Notes: generated from the letters alone by a model not told the origin. Positions 31,221 to 39,569 are shown, counted from the stretch's first letter. The stretch: DNA of 64,000 nucleotides from CAYPGJ01 sp050174775 (GCA_050174775.1 JBFXJP010000001.1:434001-498000), one strand, 5' to 3'. A program made the numbers and translations.

Positions 31221-32096
31221 GTGCGGATGAAGGCGAAGTTGTGCGGGTTGGTTGCGGGCGCGGCGGGATGTGGCAGTGCGCTGGCGCGGGAGGGCGTGGT
31301 GATGCTTGCGCAGACCCCCGGAAGCTCGTCCGGAAGTGTGTCGACGCAAGGGGGCGCGGCGAACGCTGCGAATGCGGCGGGAGATGCGGCGCATGTGGCG
31401 GCGGGTGGGAGTGGGGAGTCGTTGGGGCGGGTGATGGGGTTGTTCTGGGATTCGGCGGACGTGTTCACGGGGTTGATCGTGTTGGGGTCGTTCGTGGCCG
31501 TGGCGATCATTGTGCGGGCGGTGATCGAGGCGAGGGAGAGTGTGGTGTTGCCGAGGGGATCGGTGGATGCGTTGCGTGCGCGCGTGGGGCGCGGGGACTG
31601 GGCGGGTGTGAGGCAGTTTGTGGATACGGATGGGAGCTTTGTGAGTGTGGTGTTGGGTGCGGCGTTACGGCCGCAGAGGGGAGGCAGGCAGGGTGCGCGC
31701 GAGGCCGCGGAGTTGGCGGCGTCGGAGGAGTGTGCGAAGTGGTTTCGGCGGATTGAGATGTTGAACGTGATCGGGCATCTCGGGCCGCTCTTGGGGTTGG
31801 TGGGGACGGTGTACGGGATGATCCTGGCGTTCGCGGCGCTGGGTGAGGGTGGCGGGCAGGCCGGGCCGGGTGAGTTGTCGCTGGGGATTTCGAAGGCGCT
31901 GTTCCACACGTTCCTCGGGTTGTTGCTGGCGATTCCGAGTCTGTTGGCGTACGGGTATTTCAGGGGCGCTGTGGATCGGATCTGCACGCGTGCGATGAAC
32001 GTGTCGGCGGAGTTGTTCGAGGGGTTGCCGGATGAGATGTTTGGTGCGCACGGTTCGAGCGCGGTGCAGGGCGCGGCTGCGAAGCGGGAGGGGTGA
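31221..32096 (+). CDS. MotA/TolQ/ExbB-family proton channel protein
   Basis: A 291-aa inner-membrane subunit that, with ExbD-type partners, uses the proton gradient to drive work across the envelope. An N-terminal signal-like helix and a Ser/Gly/Ala-rich segment (about residues 30-75) come before the first core helix (VFTGLIVLGSFVAVAIIV). The two later helices carry the family motif: VIGHLGPLLGLVGTVYGMI and ISKALFHTFLGLLLAIPSLL. The start is set by AGGAGG at 31208-31213, which is seven bases before GTG 31221; the ATG at 31215 is too close to it. Two ExbD-like genes follow directly. No TonB, TolA or receptor is adjacent, so the driven process is unknown. Confidence 0.87.
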   Translation: MRMKAKLCGLVAGAAGCGSALAREGVVMLAQTPGSSSGSVSTQGGAANAANAAGDAAHVAAGGSGESLGRVMGLFWDSADVFTGLIVLGSFVAVAIIVRAVIEARESVVLPRGSVDALRARVGRGDWAGVRQFVDTDGSFVSVVLGAALRPQRGGRQGAREAAELAASEECAKWFRRIEMLNVIGHLGPLLGLVGTVYGMILAFAALGEGGGQAGPGELSLGISKALFHTFLGLLLAIPSLLAYGYFRGAVDRICTRAMNVSAELFEGLPDEMFGAHGSSAVQGAAAKREG

Positions 32097-32099
32097 GGG

Positions 32100-32531
32100 T
32101 TGCGCTGGAGGCGGTTGCGCGAGTATGAGGGTGAGCAGGGCGTCAATGCGACGCCGCTGATTGACGTGGTGATGTGTTTGATCGTGTTCTTTTTGATGGT
32201 GGGGAGGTTGGCGGAGCGGCAGCGGGTGGAGGTGCGGCTGCCGGAGTCGGCGCTGGGGGCCGAGGAGCGGGCGAGCGAGCGGTTTGTGATCAACGTGGTG
32301 GGAGAGGGGGACGCGGCGCGGTATGTGGTTGAGGATCGGGAGATGAGCGCGGAGGAGGTGGCGGGGGCGCTGAGGGCGCGGCTGGATGCGGGGGCGGATG
32401 TGAGCGTGCAGATCCGGGCGGATCGGGGGATGGCGTATGGATTGATTGAGCCGGCGATGGAGGCGTGCGTGCAGGCGGGGGTGAAGAACGTGCGGCTGGC
32501 TACTGAAAAGAGCGCGGGGGGCGCGCGATGA
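32100..32531 (+). CDS. ExbD/TolR-family protein, first copy
   Basis: A 143-aa ExbD-like protein with the typical layout: short cytoplasmic N-terminus, one membrane helix (LIDVVMCLIVFFLMVGRL, with the proton-carrying Asp in TPLIDVV) and a periplasmic domain of about 100 residues with repeated alpha/beta units (VQIRADRGMAYGLIEPAMEA, VKNVRLATE). It begins with TTG at 32100, three bases after the ExbB stop, with GGAGGGG nearby. It overlaps the second ExbD gene by ATGA. Confidence 0.87.
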   Translation: MRWRRLREYEGEQGVNATPLIDVVMCLIVFFLMVGRLAERQRVEVRLPESALGAEERASERFVINVVGEGDAARYVVEDREMSAEEVAGALRARLDAGADVSVQIRADRGMAYGLIEPAMEACVQAGVKNVRLATEKSAGGAR

Positions 32532-33016
32532 AGGGTCGTGAAGGATTTCGGATGCGGACGGCGCGGAGCGAGGCGTCGCGGGCGTTCGGTCCGAACATGA
32601 CGCCGATGGTGGACATCGTGATGGTGATATTGATTTTCTTCATGGCGGGGTCGGTGTTTTTGGGGCCGGAGTGGTTTTTGAACGTGGGGATGGCGCCGAG
32701 CGTTGGGGCGGGTGAGGCGAAGGCGGCGAACCGGTTTGAGTTGCCGACGGCGCGGGAGGTGGTGCGGTTGCGTGTCGGGGAGGATGGGATGGCGCGGGTG
32801 GATGGATTGGGCGTGGAGGGGGGGAGTGTGGAGGAGTTGAGCGCACGGATTGAGGAGATGCGTGCGCAGGGGACGAGCGCGGCCGTGCGCGTGGTGATCG
32901 AGCCGGCGCGGGGGTCGGCGTATCAGGACGTGATCCGGGTGTATGACGTGTGCGCGGGGGGCGGGTTTGCGGGGGTGGGGCTGTCGAAGACTCGACCCCC
33001 GGAACCCCCGGAGTAG
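32528..33016 (+). CDS. ExbD/TolR-family protein, second copy
   Basis: A 162-aa paralogue of the preceding protein. The membrane helix carries the conserved Asp in MTPMVDIVMVILIFFMAGS, and the periplasmic part ends in VVIEPARGSAYQDVIRVYDV and GFAGVGLSKTRPPEPPE. Two different ExbD proteins beside one ExbB suggest a mixed complex, or two alternative ones. It ends the operon; the Fur-like gene converges on it. Confidence 0.87.
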   Translation: MKGREGFRMRTARSEASRAFGPNMTPMVDIVMVILIFFMAGSVFLGPEWFLNVGMAPSVGAGEAKAANRFELPTAREVVRLRVGEDGMARVDGLGVEGGSVEELSARIEEMRAQGTSAAVRVVIEPARGSAYQDVIRVYDVCAGGGFAGVGLSKTRPPEPPE

Positions 33017-33057
33017 TCACTGCCACACGATAGCTGTAGCGCGTGCGTGCGCGTGGG

Positions 33058-33501
33058 TCAGTTGGCGTCTGGGGCGGAGGCGAAGATCTGGAAGCGGTGG
33101 GCGTGGGCGGAGAGGCCGAGCTCGCGGGCGATGCGTTCGCGGAGGGGGATGAGTTCGGGGACGTCGATGGGGAGGACTTCGCCGGAGTCGAGTCGGATGA
33201 GGAGGTCGCGCGGGCGTCGGCCGTAGGCGAGCTGGTAGTGGGCGTGGTCGGCGTCGACGAGGACCTGCTGGATGATGCCGGCGTCCTGGAGGAGGCGGAT
33301 GGTGCGGTAGACGGTGGCTTTGGAGACGCGGAAGTTCTGCTCTTTGAGTGCGGCCTGGAGTTGATCGGCCTGGAAGAGGTCGTCGAGCTGGAGGATGGTG
33401 TCGAGGACCTGTGCGCGCTCGGGGGTGTACTTGAGGCCTTCGCGTTTGAGGCGTCGCCGGAAGACGGCGCAGAGTGGTTCGGTGATGGAGGGCGCGGGCA
33501 T
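33058..33501 (-). CDS. Fur-family transcriptional regulator lacking zinc cysteines
   Basis: A 147-aa winged-helix regulator of the Fur superfamily. The DNA-binding half has LKYTPERAQVLDTILQL, FQADQLQAAL and VSKATVYRTIRLLQDAGII. The dimerisation half has HAHYQLAYG and, at the place where most Fur proteins read CxxCG, DLLIRLDSGEVLP with no Cys. No Cys pair is present near the C-terminus (HRFQIFASAPDAN). The structural zinc site is therefore missing, though the His residues of a regulatory site may remain. The start MPAPSITEPL at 33501 is 11 bp after the polX stop, so it is likely co-transcribed with polX. Its target metal or signal is not deducible. Confidence 0.87.
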   Translation of the reverse strand: MPAPSITEPLCAVFRRRLKREGLKYTPERAQVLDTILQLDDLFQADQLQAALKEQNFRVSKATVYRTIRLLQDAGIIQQVLVDADHAHYQLAYGRRPRDLLIRLDSGEVLPIDVPELIPLRERIARELGLSAHAHRFQIFASAPDAN

Positions 33502-33512
33502 GATGGGTGAGT

Positions 33513-35282
33513 CTATCGCTTGGATTTGAGCCAGTCGTGGAGTTTGCGCGCGGGCCAGGCGTTGATGCACTGGTCGGGCGTGCAGCCGGCGCGGCGGGCG
33601 GTGAGGACGCCGAAGGTGAGTTCGTTGAAGTTGTCGGGGTTGTGGACGTCGCAGTCGATGGCGAGGAGGGCGTTTTCGGCGAGCGCGGCGCGGGCGTGGG
33701 AGTCTCTGAGATCGAGTCTCAGATGGTTGGCGTTGATTTCGAGCGCGGTGTGGTGTTTGGCGGCGGCGCGGGAGAGGGTGGGGATGTCGGGGGAGAGGCC
33801 TTCGCGTCGGTTGACGTAGCGGCCGCAGGGGTGGCCGATGATGTGGACGAGTGGGTGCTTGATGGCGCTGAGGAGGCGCTCGGTGGCTTTGTCGGGGGAT
33901 TGCTTGAGAGAGGTGTGTGGGGAGGCGACGACGACGTCGAGGAGGGAGAGGAGGTCGTCGTCGTAATCGAGCGAGCCGTCGGGGAGGATGTCGACTTCCG
34001 TGCCGGCGAGGATGGTGATGCCCTTGTGTCGTTTGCGGGCGGCGTGGATGTCGTCGACGTGTTGGCGGAGGCGGTCGGGGGAGAGGCCGTTGGCGATGGT
34101 TTGGGATTTGGAGTGGTCGGTGATGGCGATGGTGTGGAAGCCGCGTGCTTTGGCGGCTTCGACGAGCTCGTCGATGGAGAGTTTTCCGTCGGAGGCGGTG
34201 GTGTGTGCGTGGAGTTCGGCGCGGATGTCGGAGAGGGAGATGAGGTTGAAGTCGTGGGACTTGGGGAAGTCGAGTTCGCCCTGGTTCTCGCGGAGCTCGG
34301 GTGGGATGAAGGGGAGGTCGAGCGCGTTGTAGATGTCTTCCTCGCTCTTGGAGGCCACGGGTTTGACGTTGCGGGATTGGGGAGGTGTTGTCTCGTCGTC
34401 CTCGGGGAAGAGGCCGTACTCGTTGAGGGTGTAGCCTGCTTTGAGCGCGCGCTGGCGGAGTGAGACGTTGTGGTCTTTGGAGCCGGTGAAATACAGGAGA
34501 GCGGCGCCGAAGGAGTCGGGGGGGATGACTCGGAGGTCGGCCTGGATGGGGTGCGCGCCTTCGGGGTGGAGTCGGACGGAGGACTTGGTGTCGCCCGCGG
34601 CGAGCACCTTCTGGACGGAGGGGAGGGTGCGGAAGGTCTCGGCGGCCTTCTCTGCCGCGGCGCCTTCGGCGGCTACGAGGATGTCGATGTCGCCGATGGT
34701 CTCGCGGCCACGGCGCAGCGAGCCGGCGTATTCGACGCGTTTGACGCCCTTGACCTTCTTGAGGCGTTCGACGATGTCGAGGGCGATGTGGAGGGCTTCG
34801 CCGAGGAGCGCACGGTCGCCGGCCTGCTCGCGGAACTGGATGGCGGCGCTGATGTTCTCGACGGTCTTCTTGCCCATGCGGGGCAGCTTGAGGATGGCGC
34901 CGCTGGCGATGGCGTTCTTGAGGTCGTCGAGAGATTCGATGTTGCCTTGGGTCCAGAGGACGCGGGCGGTCTTGGGGCCGAGGCCCGGGATGTCGAGGAG
35001 TGGGGGTAGGCCGGGCGGGACTTTCTTGAGGAGGGCTTCGTATTCCTTGATGCGTCCGTGCTCGGCGTACTCGAGGATTTTGTCGGCGATCTTTTCACCT
35101 ACGCCGTTGATGGCGACGAGGGCGTCGCGGTCGTGCGCGATGGTGGAGAGGTCGGTGGGGTGGTCTGCGATGATGCGTGCCGCGCGGGCGTTGGAGACGG
35201 CGCGGAAGGGGTCGGCTCCGGTGAGTTCCTGGAGGGCGGCGATGTTTTCGAGGATGTCGGCGAGTTCTTTGTTGAAGCCCAC
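33513..35282 (-). CDS. polX: DNA polymerase X family protein with PHP domain
   Basis: PolX is a family X repair polymerase with an additional PHP exonuclease/phosphatase domain. The 589-aa protein has helix-hairpin-helix segments (INGVGEKIADKI, IPGLGPKTARVL, LPRMGKKTVENI), the nucleotidyl-transfer core GSLRRGRETIGDIDILV, a dRP-type thumb region ending LPFIPPELRENQGEL, and a PHP domain from about residue 345 (ELHAHTTASDGKLS, IAITDHSKS, LAGTEVDI, HIIGHPCGRY, LEINANHLRLD). All metal-binding His and Asp residues appear intact. Start is taken as GTG 35282 (VGFNKELADILE); no ATG lies nearer. It sits in a leftward run with recG upstream, consistent with DNA repair. Confidence 0.93.
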   Translation of the reverse strand: MGFNKELADILENIAALQELTGADPFRAVSNARAARIIADHPTDLSTIAHDRDALVAINGVGEKIADKILEYAEHGRIKEYEALLKKVPPGLPPLLDIPGLGPKTARVLWTQGNIESLDDLKNAIASGAILKLPRMGKKTVENISAAIQFREQAGDRALLGEALHIALDIVERLKKVKGVKRVEYAGSLRRGRETIGDIDILVAAEGAAAEKAAETFRTLPSVQKVLAAGDTKSSVRLHPEGAHPIQADLRVIPPDSFGAALLYFTGSKDHNVSLRQRALKAGYTLNEYGLFPEDDETTPPQSRNVKPVASKSEEDIYNALDLPFIPPELRENQGELDFPKSHDFNLISLSDIRAELHAHTTASDGKLSIDELVEAAKARGFHTIAITDHSKSQTIANGLSPDRLRQHVDDIHAARKRHKGITILAGTEVDILPDGSLDYDDDLLSLLDVVVASPHTSLKQSPDKATERLLSAIKHPLVHIIGHPCGRYVNRREGLSPDIPTLSRAAAKHHTALEINANHLRLDLRDSHARAALAENALLAIDCDVHNPDNFNELTFGVLTARRAGCTPDQCINAWPARKLHDWLKSKR

Positions 35283-35304
35283 GGGGTGAATGGTAGTGCG
35301 GGCG

Positions 35305-35667
35305 TCAGTCGTCGGAGCGTTTGCGCGGCGCGCGGGGCTTTGGCGCGGCGTAGGAGCGGATGGTGGTCTCGGTGTGAGTGGGGTGCTCGCGTGTTTCGGA
35401 GGGGATGTGGAGGAGGGTGTCGTCGGCGTGGTGTGCGCCGTAGGTCTCGAGCATGCGCTGCTCGACGGACTCGACGATCTCGAGACGGTCGTGCTCTGGG
35501 GCGAGGAGGAGTGCGGCGAGCCAGCGGCGCGCGAGTTCGGGGGTGGCGGGCCTGAGTAGCTCAACGAGGAGGCGGACGTGGTCCTGGGGGGAGAGCGTCG
35601 GCGATGGAGGAGGGGCGGGGCGCGGTCGTTTGACGGCGCGTTTGCGCTGTGGGGTCTGGTCGGTCAT
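35305..35667 (-). CDS. small hypothetical protein in the recG-polX run
   Basis: A 120-aa protein I do not recognise. It has a basic, proline-rich N-terminus (MTDQTPQRKRAVKRPRPAPP), a helical core (about residues 28-75: HVRLLVELLRPATPELARRW, LEIVESVEQRMLETYG) and a basic tail (PKPRAPRKRSDD). The basic ends suggest nucleic-acid contact, but that is inference. Its first 107 bases overlap the 3' part of the HTH gene in another frame, and it ends 22 bp before polX. Both overlapping frames have protein-like composition in their non-shared parts. Confidence 0.6.
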   Translation of the reverse strand: MTDQTPQRKRAVKRPRPAPPPSPTLSPQDHVRLLVELLRPATPELARRWLAALLLAPEHDRLEIVESVEQRMLETYGAHHADDTLLHIPSETREHPTHTETTIRSYAAPKPRAPRKRSDD

Positions 35668-36037
35668 GGGGTGGCTCGGATGGCGCGGCGGACGCGCGGA
35701 GTTTGGTTTCGAGCGTCTGGATGTAGCGCTCGAGGCGTTCGACGCGGTCGGTGAGAGTTTCGACGACGTGCGAGAGGGAGGCCAGGACGTGCTCGGGGGC
35801 GTGGTCCTTGGGGATGCGCTCTTCGGGGGCGCGGGGGATGATGTGCCCGGTGAGGAGCCAGTCCGCGGAGGCGCCGGTGGAGGCGCAGACCGCGGCTATG
35901 AACTGGATGGGTGGCGTCTGGCCCTGCATGTAGCGGCGGACGTTCTCCGGGTGGAAGCCGGTGCGCTCGCCGATGACGCGGTACGTCTCGTGGCCGAGGA
36001 GGGTGTGGAGGCGTTCGTGGATCGGGGAGTTGTCCAC
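35561..36037 (-). CDS. helix-turn-helix (phage CI-repressor-type) protein
   Basis: A 158-aa protein with an N-terminal DNA-binding domain of the XRE/CI-repressor type (about residues 5-65: TYRVIGERTGFHPENVRRYM as helix-turn-helix, then IAAVCASTGASADWLLTG). A coiled-coil segment follows (about 82-112: LASLSHVVETLTDRVERLER), then a proline-rich tail. Start is GTG. It lies 39 bp after recG and overlaps the next small gene by 107 bases. No phage genes are around it, so it looks like a resident regulator. Its targets are unknown. Confidence 0.72.
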   Translation of the reverse strand: MDNSPIHERLHTLLGHETYRVIGERTGFHPENVRRYMQGQTPPIQFIAAVCASTGASADWLLTGHIIPRAPEERIPKDHAPEHVLASLSHVVETLTDRVERLERYIQTLETKLRASAAPSEPPHDRPDPTAQTRRQTTAPRPSSIADALPPGPRPPPR

Positions 36038-36076
36038 GCGGGAAGTCTGACGGGTGTGAGGAGAAGGGGCAAGGGG

Positions 36077-38179
36077 TCAGGCGACGTCGGCGAGGCCGAG
36101 GGCTTGGCCGTGGGCTCGGAGGACGCGTGCGCGGAGGAGGGATTCGTCGGGCTTGTCGAGGTTGGGTGAGCGTTCGATCCATTCGGCGGCGTCGCGGCGC
36201 GCGAGGAGGAGCAGGTCGAGGTCGGTGGCAAGGTCTGCGACTCGGAAGGGTGCGGCGCCGGACTGACGCGCGCCGATGGCTTCGCCCGGCCCACGGAGCG
36301 CGAGGTCTTTCTCGGCCAGGACGAATCCGTCGGTGGTGGAGGCGAAGGCTTTGAGTCGTTGGCGGGCTTCTTCGGTGGCTGGGTCGGCGATGCAGACGCA
36401 GAGGGATTTCTTTGAGCCGCGGCCGACGCGTCCGCGGAGCTGGTGGAGCTGGGCCATGCCGAAGCGGTCGGCGTCTTCGATGATCATGACGGAGGCGTTG
36501 GGGACGTCGACGCCGACTTCGATGACGGTGGTGGCGATGAGGACGTTGATCTGGCCGGAGCGGAAGCGGGCCATGATCTGTTCGCGGGTCTGGCGTTTGA
36601 GGCGGCCGTGGAGCGCGGTGAGACGGCGCCCCTGGAGAGCGCCTTCTTCGAGTCGCTTGAGTGTGGCGCGGACGGAGGCTGCGGGAGAGGGTGAGTCGTC
36701 GGCGTCGATGGCCGGGACGACGATGTAGGCCTGCTCGCCGCGGTCGAGTCGTTTCTTGAGGTAGTCGTAGGCCTCGTCGCGGCGCTCGGTGGGGAGGATG
36801 CGCGTGGCCACGGGGGTGCGGCCTGGCGGGAGGCCCTTGATGGTGGAGATGTCGAGGTCGCCGAAGAGGGTGAGGGAGAGCGTGCGCGGGATGGGGGTGG
36901 CGGTCATGACCAGGGTGTGCGGCGCGGAGGTTGGGTCGTCGGACTTCTCACGGAGCTGGGCGCGCTGGTGGACGCCGAAGCGGTGCTGCTCGTCGATGAC
37001 GGCGAGGGCGAGGGACTTGAAGCGGACGGAGGAGGTGAGGAGGGCGTGGGTGCCGACGACGAGGTCGAGGTCTCCGCGCGAGAGCGCGTCGAGGAGCGCG
37101 GCGCGCTCGGGCTCGGGGAGGGAGCCGGTGAGGAGGGCGATGCGGACGGAGGAGCCTCCGAGGAGGGAGGAGAGGGTTGCGTAGTGCTGCTCGGCCAGGA
37201 GTTCGGTGGGGGCCATGAGGCAGGCCTGGTGCTTTGAAGCAACGGCGAGAAGCATGGCGTAGAGCGCGACCATGGTTTTGCCGGAGCCGACGTCGCCCTG
37301 GATGAGACGGTTGGCGGGGGTGGAGGAGGAGACGTCCTTCACGATGTCGCGCAGGGCGTCTTCCTGCCCGGGTGTGAGCGTGAAGGGGAAGCGGGCGCGG
37401 ATGTGCTTGTCGACCTGCTCGGACCAGCGGAGCGCGGGGGCGTGGAAGTCCTGTGCGGCGCGGGCTCGTTTGAGGTGGAGCGCGAGCTGGAAGAGGAGGA
37501 ACTCGTCGTAGGCGAGGCGTCGGCGCGCTGCTTTGGCGTCATCGTCGTTTTTGGGCGCGTGGATGTCGCGCACGGCATCACGCAGGGAGGGGAGGGCGTG
37601 GGCTTCACGGAAGTCCGCTGGGAGGTGATCGTCGATGAGGGGGAGGGCGTCGTGGAGGTTGCGTGCGATGACGGCCTCGATCTCGCGCGAGGGGAGGTCT
37701 TCGGAGGCTGGGTAGACGGGTCGGATGCGGGCGCGTTTTTCGGGAGGGTCGGCGTCGCGCAGGTGCTCCCAGTTGGGGTTGACCATCTGGAGCGCGGTGC
37801 GGCTCTTGGCGCGGAGTTTGCCCTGCACGCGGATGCGGTCGCCGGGATGGATGCGGTCCTTGAGGTAGAGGGCGTTGAAGAAGCAGAGGTCGAGTCGGGA
37901 GAGGCCGTCGGTGAGTACGGCTTCGAAGCGTTTCTTTCCTCGGAGGACGACGCGGGTCGCGGAGATCTCGCCGCGGACGGAGACGATGGCCGTGGTGTTG
38001 GGGGTGAGGGATTCGAGGGCGGATTCGGCGGCTTCGTGCTCGTAGCGCGCGGGGTAATGGCGGAGGAGGTGCGCGAGGGTGGGGAGTTCGAGCCTGCGCA
38101 GGAGGGTTGCGCGGCGCGGTGTGACACCCGGGAGGTCATCGACGGGCGTGCGGAGCGTGAGGGCGGCTCCCTCGGGCAT
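36077..38179 (-). CDS. recG: ATP-dependent DNA helicase RecG
   Basis: RecG remodels stalled forks and branched DNA. The 700-aa protein has the N-terminal wedge/OB domain (about residues 60-160; VSVRGEISATRVVLRGKKR), then the SF2 helicase domains. Walker A is GDVGSGKTMVAL, motif II is VIDEQHRFGVHQR, motif III MTATPIPRTLSLT, motif V/VI region ATTVIEVGVDVPNASVMII and HQLRGRVGRGSKKS. The C-terminal LRGPGEAIGARQSG is typical. A perfect 15-bp inverted repeat lies 10 bp before its start codon. The HTH, polX and fur-like genes follow in the same direction. Confidence 0.95.
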   Translation of the reverse strand: MPEGAALTLRTPVDDLPGVTPRRATLLRRLELPTLAHLLRHYPARYEHEAAESALESLTPNTTAIVSVRGEISATRVVLRGKKRFEAVLTDGLSRLDLCFFNALYLKDRIHPGDRIRVQGKLRAKSRTALQMVNPNWEHLRDADPPEKRARIRPVYPASEDLPSREIEAVIARNLHDALPLIDDHLPADFREAHALPSLRDAVRDIHAPKNDDDAKAARRRLAYDEFLLFQLALHLKRARAAQDFHAPALRWSEQVDKHIRARFPFTLTPGQEDALRDIVKDVSSSTPANRLIQGDVGSGKTMVALYAMLLAVASKHQACLMAPTELLAEQHYATLSSLLGGSSVRIALLTGSLPEPERAALLDALSRGDLDLVVGTHALLTSSVRFKSLALAVIDEQHRFGVHQRAQLREKSDDPTSAPHTLVMTATPIPRTLSLTLFGDLDISTIKGLPPGRTPVATRILPTERRDEAYDYLKKRLDRGEQAYIVVPAIDADDSPSPAASVRATLKRLEEGALQGRRLTALHGRLKRQTREQIMARFRSGQINVLIATTVIEVGVDVPNASVMIIEDADRFGMAQLHQLRGRVGRGSKKSLCVCIADPATEEARQRLKAFASTTDGFVLAEKDLALRGPGEAIGARQSGAAPFRVADLATDLDLLLLARRDAAEWIERSPNLDKPDESLLRARVLRAHGQALGLADVA

Positions 38180-38189
38180 AGCGCGCAGG

Positions 38190-38242
38190 ATAGCCCCCCA
38201 TCACGGCCTGCGGACGCGCCGCGAGCGGTGATGGGGGGCTAT
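38190..38242. repeat. 15-bp perfect inverted repeat in the recG leader
   Basis: ATAGCCCCCCATCAC (38190-38204) is exactly complementary to GTGATGGGGGGCTAT (38228-38242). The 23-base loop contains a further short GCGG/CCGC stem. It lies between the stop of the OmpA-like gene and the recG start, both leftward, ending 10 bp before the recG ATG. No T-run follows on either strand, so it is not a standard terminator. In RNA it would place a very stable hairpin over the region where a recG ribosome site should be. Confidence 0.7.
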
Positions 38243-38258
38243 GGGAGAAGAGTCTGGA

Positions 38259-38891
38259 TCAGTTGCCGAGGATGATGATCTCGACGCGGCGGGAGGCGCT
38301 CTTGGAGGACTTGGGGTGGGAGGGGCCGAAGGAGGCGATGTACATGCGGTTGTTGTCGACGCCGCGGGAGGAGAGGTATTCCTCAACGGCGAGTGCTCGC
38401 TCGGCGCCGAGGCGTTCGTTGGTCTTCCAGTTGGACTTGCGGATGGGGTCTGCGTCGGTGTGTCCCTCGATGCGGATGGTGTTGGAGGGGTAGCGTGAGT
38501 TGATGACCTGCGCGACGTCGTTGAGGGTGCGCTTGGCGGTCTGCTTGATGGTGGTGCGTCCGGAGTCGAAGAGGACGTCGCCGACGATGTCGAGGATGGC
38601 GCCGCCGCCCGGGAGGGCCGCGGAGTTGACGCCCGAGATTCCCTCGAAGCCGGTGGAGCCGTTTTGGGGGCCCGCTTGGCCGCGGAGACGGTTGAGCTCC
38701 TCCTCGAGGAGGAGGCGCTGTGACTCGGCTTCGCGGTTTGCGGCTTCGAGTTGTGCGTTGCGGTCGCGGAGGGCCTGTGCTTCCTGCTCGAGGAGCGCGG
38801 CGCGCTCCTTGGCGTTATCGCAGGCCGAGAGGGCCAGGAAGGGAAGGGTGACAGCCGCGACGGCGGCACGTCGTAGAGCGGGGGACGTCAT
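38259..38891 (-). CDS. OmpA-family lipoprotein (Pal-like), copy 1
   Basis: A 210-aa peptidoglycan-binding lipoprotein. The signal ends in the lipobox LSAC (about residue 24), followed by a coiled-coil segment (KERAALLEQEAQALRDRNAQ through LEEELNRLRG). The OmpA C-terminal domain (about 105-210) has FDSGRTTIKQTAKRTL, IRIEGHTDADPIRKSNW, LGAERALAVEEYLSSRGV and the closing RRVEIIILGN. Such proteins link the outer membrane to the cell wall. A paralogue of the same layout lies 42 bp upstream. There are no tol genes next to it. Confidence 0.9.
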   Translation of the reverse strand: MTSPALRRAAVAAVTLPFLALSACDNAKERAALLEQEAQALRDRNAQLEAANREAESQRLLLEEELNRLRGQAGPQNGSTGFEGISGVNSAALPGGGAILDIVGDVLFDSGRTTIKQTAKRTLNDVAQVINSRYPSNTIRIEGHTDADPIRKSNWKTNERLGAERALAVEEYLSSRGVDNNRMYIASFGPSHPKSSKSASRRVEIIILGN

Positions 38892-38933
38892 CGGATGGTG
38901 TGTCTCCGTGTCGTGGAGCGTTGGCTCGGATGG

Positions 38934-39569
38934 TTAGTTGCCGAGGACGATGACTTCGACTCGTCGGGAGGAGGCCTTGGTGGCCTTGGGCTCCGAGGCG
39001 CCCTTTCCGACGACGGCGAGACGTCCGCGTGAGACGTTGCGGGAGGCGAGGTAGTCGGCGACGGCCTGGGCGCGGGCGAAGGAGAGCTCGTCGTTGGACT
39101 TCCACTTGGACTTGCGGATGGGGTCGGAGTCGGTGTGGCCGACGACGCGGATGCGGTGTCCGGCGTGCTGTGAGTTGAGGTCGCGCGCGACCTGATCGAG
39201 CTTGGCCTTGGCGGCCTGCTTGAGGACGACCTGGCCGGACTCGAAGAGGAGATCGCCAGCGAGGGTGATGACGACGTCCTGCGCGGAGCCGCGCGAGGTG
39301 GAGTAGTCATCGGCGCCCCAGTTTCCGCCGGCGGGGGCCGCGGTGGTCTGGGAGGCGAGGCGGTTGTTCTCTTCGCGGAGGAGGGCGGCTTCGGACTCCG
39401 CCTGGCGCTTGGCGGCGTCGGTGGTGTCGATGCGCGCACGGAGGTCACGGTTCTCGGATTCGAGAGCGGTGAGGCGCTCCTTGGTGTTGTCGCAGCCGGA
39501 CGAGGCGATGAGCGCGACGGCGCCGAGGGAGATGAGGGCGATGCGACGGATGGAGCGGGTGGGGAACAA
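38934..39569 (-). CDS. OmpA-family lipoprotein (Pal-like), copy 2
   Basis: A 211-aa paralogue of the adjacent OmpA lipoprotein with the same plan. Signal with lipobox IASSGC, coiled coil (KERLTALESENRDLRARIDT, EAALLREENNRLASQ), and OmpA domain with FESGQVVLKQAAKAKLDQ, IRVVGHTDSDPIRKSKW, FARAQAVADYLASRNV and RRVEVIVLGN. The start is TTG at 39569, set by GGAGG seven bases upstream; an ATG farther out would add a non-conserved 38-residue extension. The two copies probably arose by tandem duplication and are co-transcribed. Confidence 0.88.
   Translation of the reverse strand: MFPTRSIRRIALISLGAVALIASSGCDNTKERLTALESENRDLRARIDTTDAAKRQAESEAALLREENNRLASQTTAAPAGGNWGADDYSTSRGSAQDVVITLAGDLLFESGQVVLKQAAKAKLDQVARDLNSQHAGHRIRVVGHTDSDPIRKSKWKSNDELSFARAQAVADYLASRNVSRGRLAVVGKGASEPKATKASSRRVEVIVLGN

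Noticed and set aside
30791..32293. A 500-codon minus-strand frame across the repeat cluster and ExbB
   Set aside because: It covers the ExbB/ExbD genes and repeat DNA and has no protein-like features of its own.
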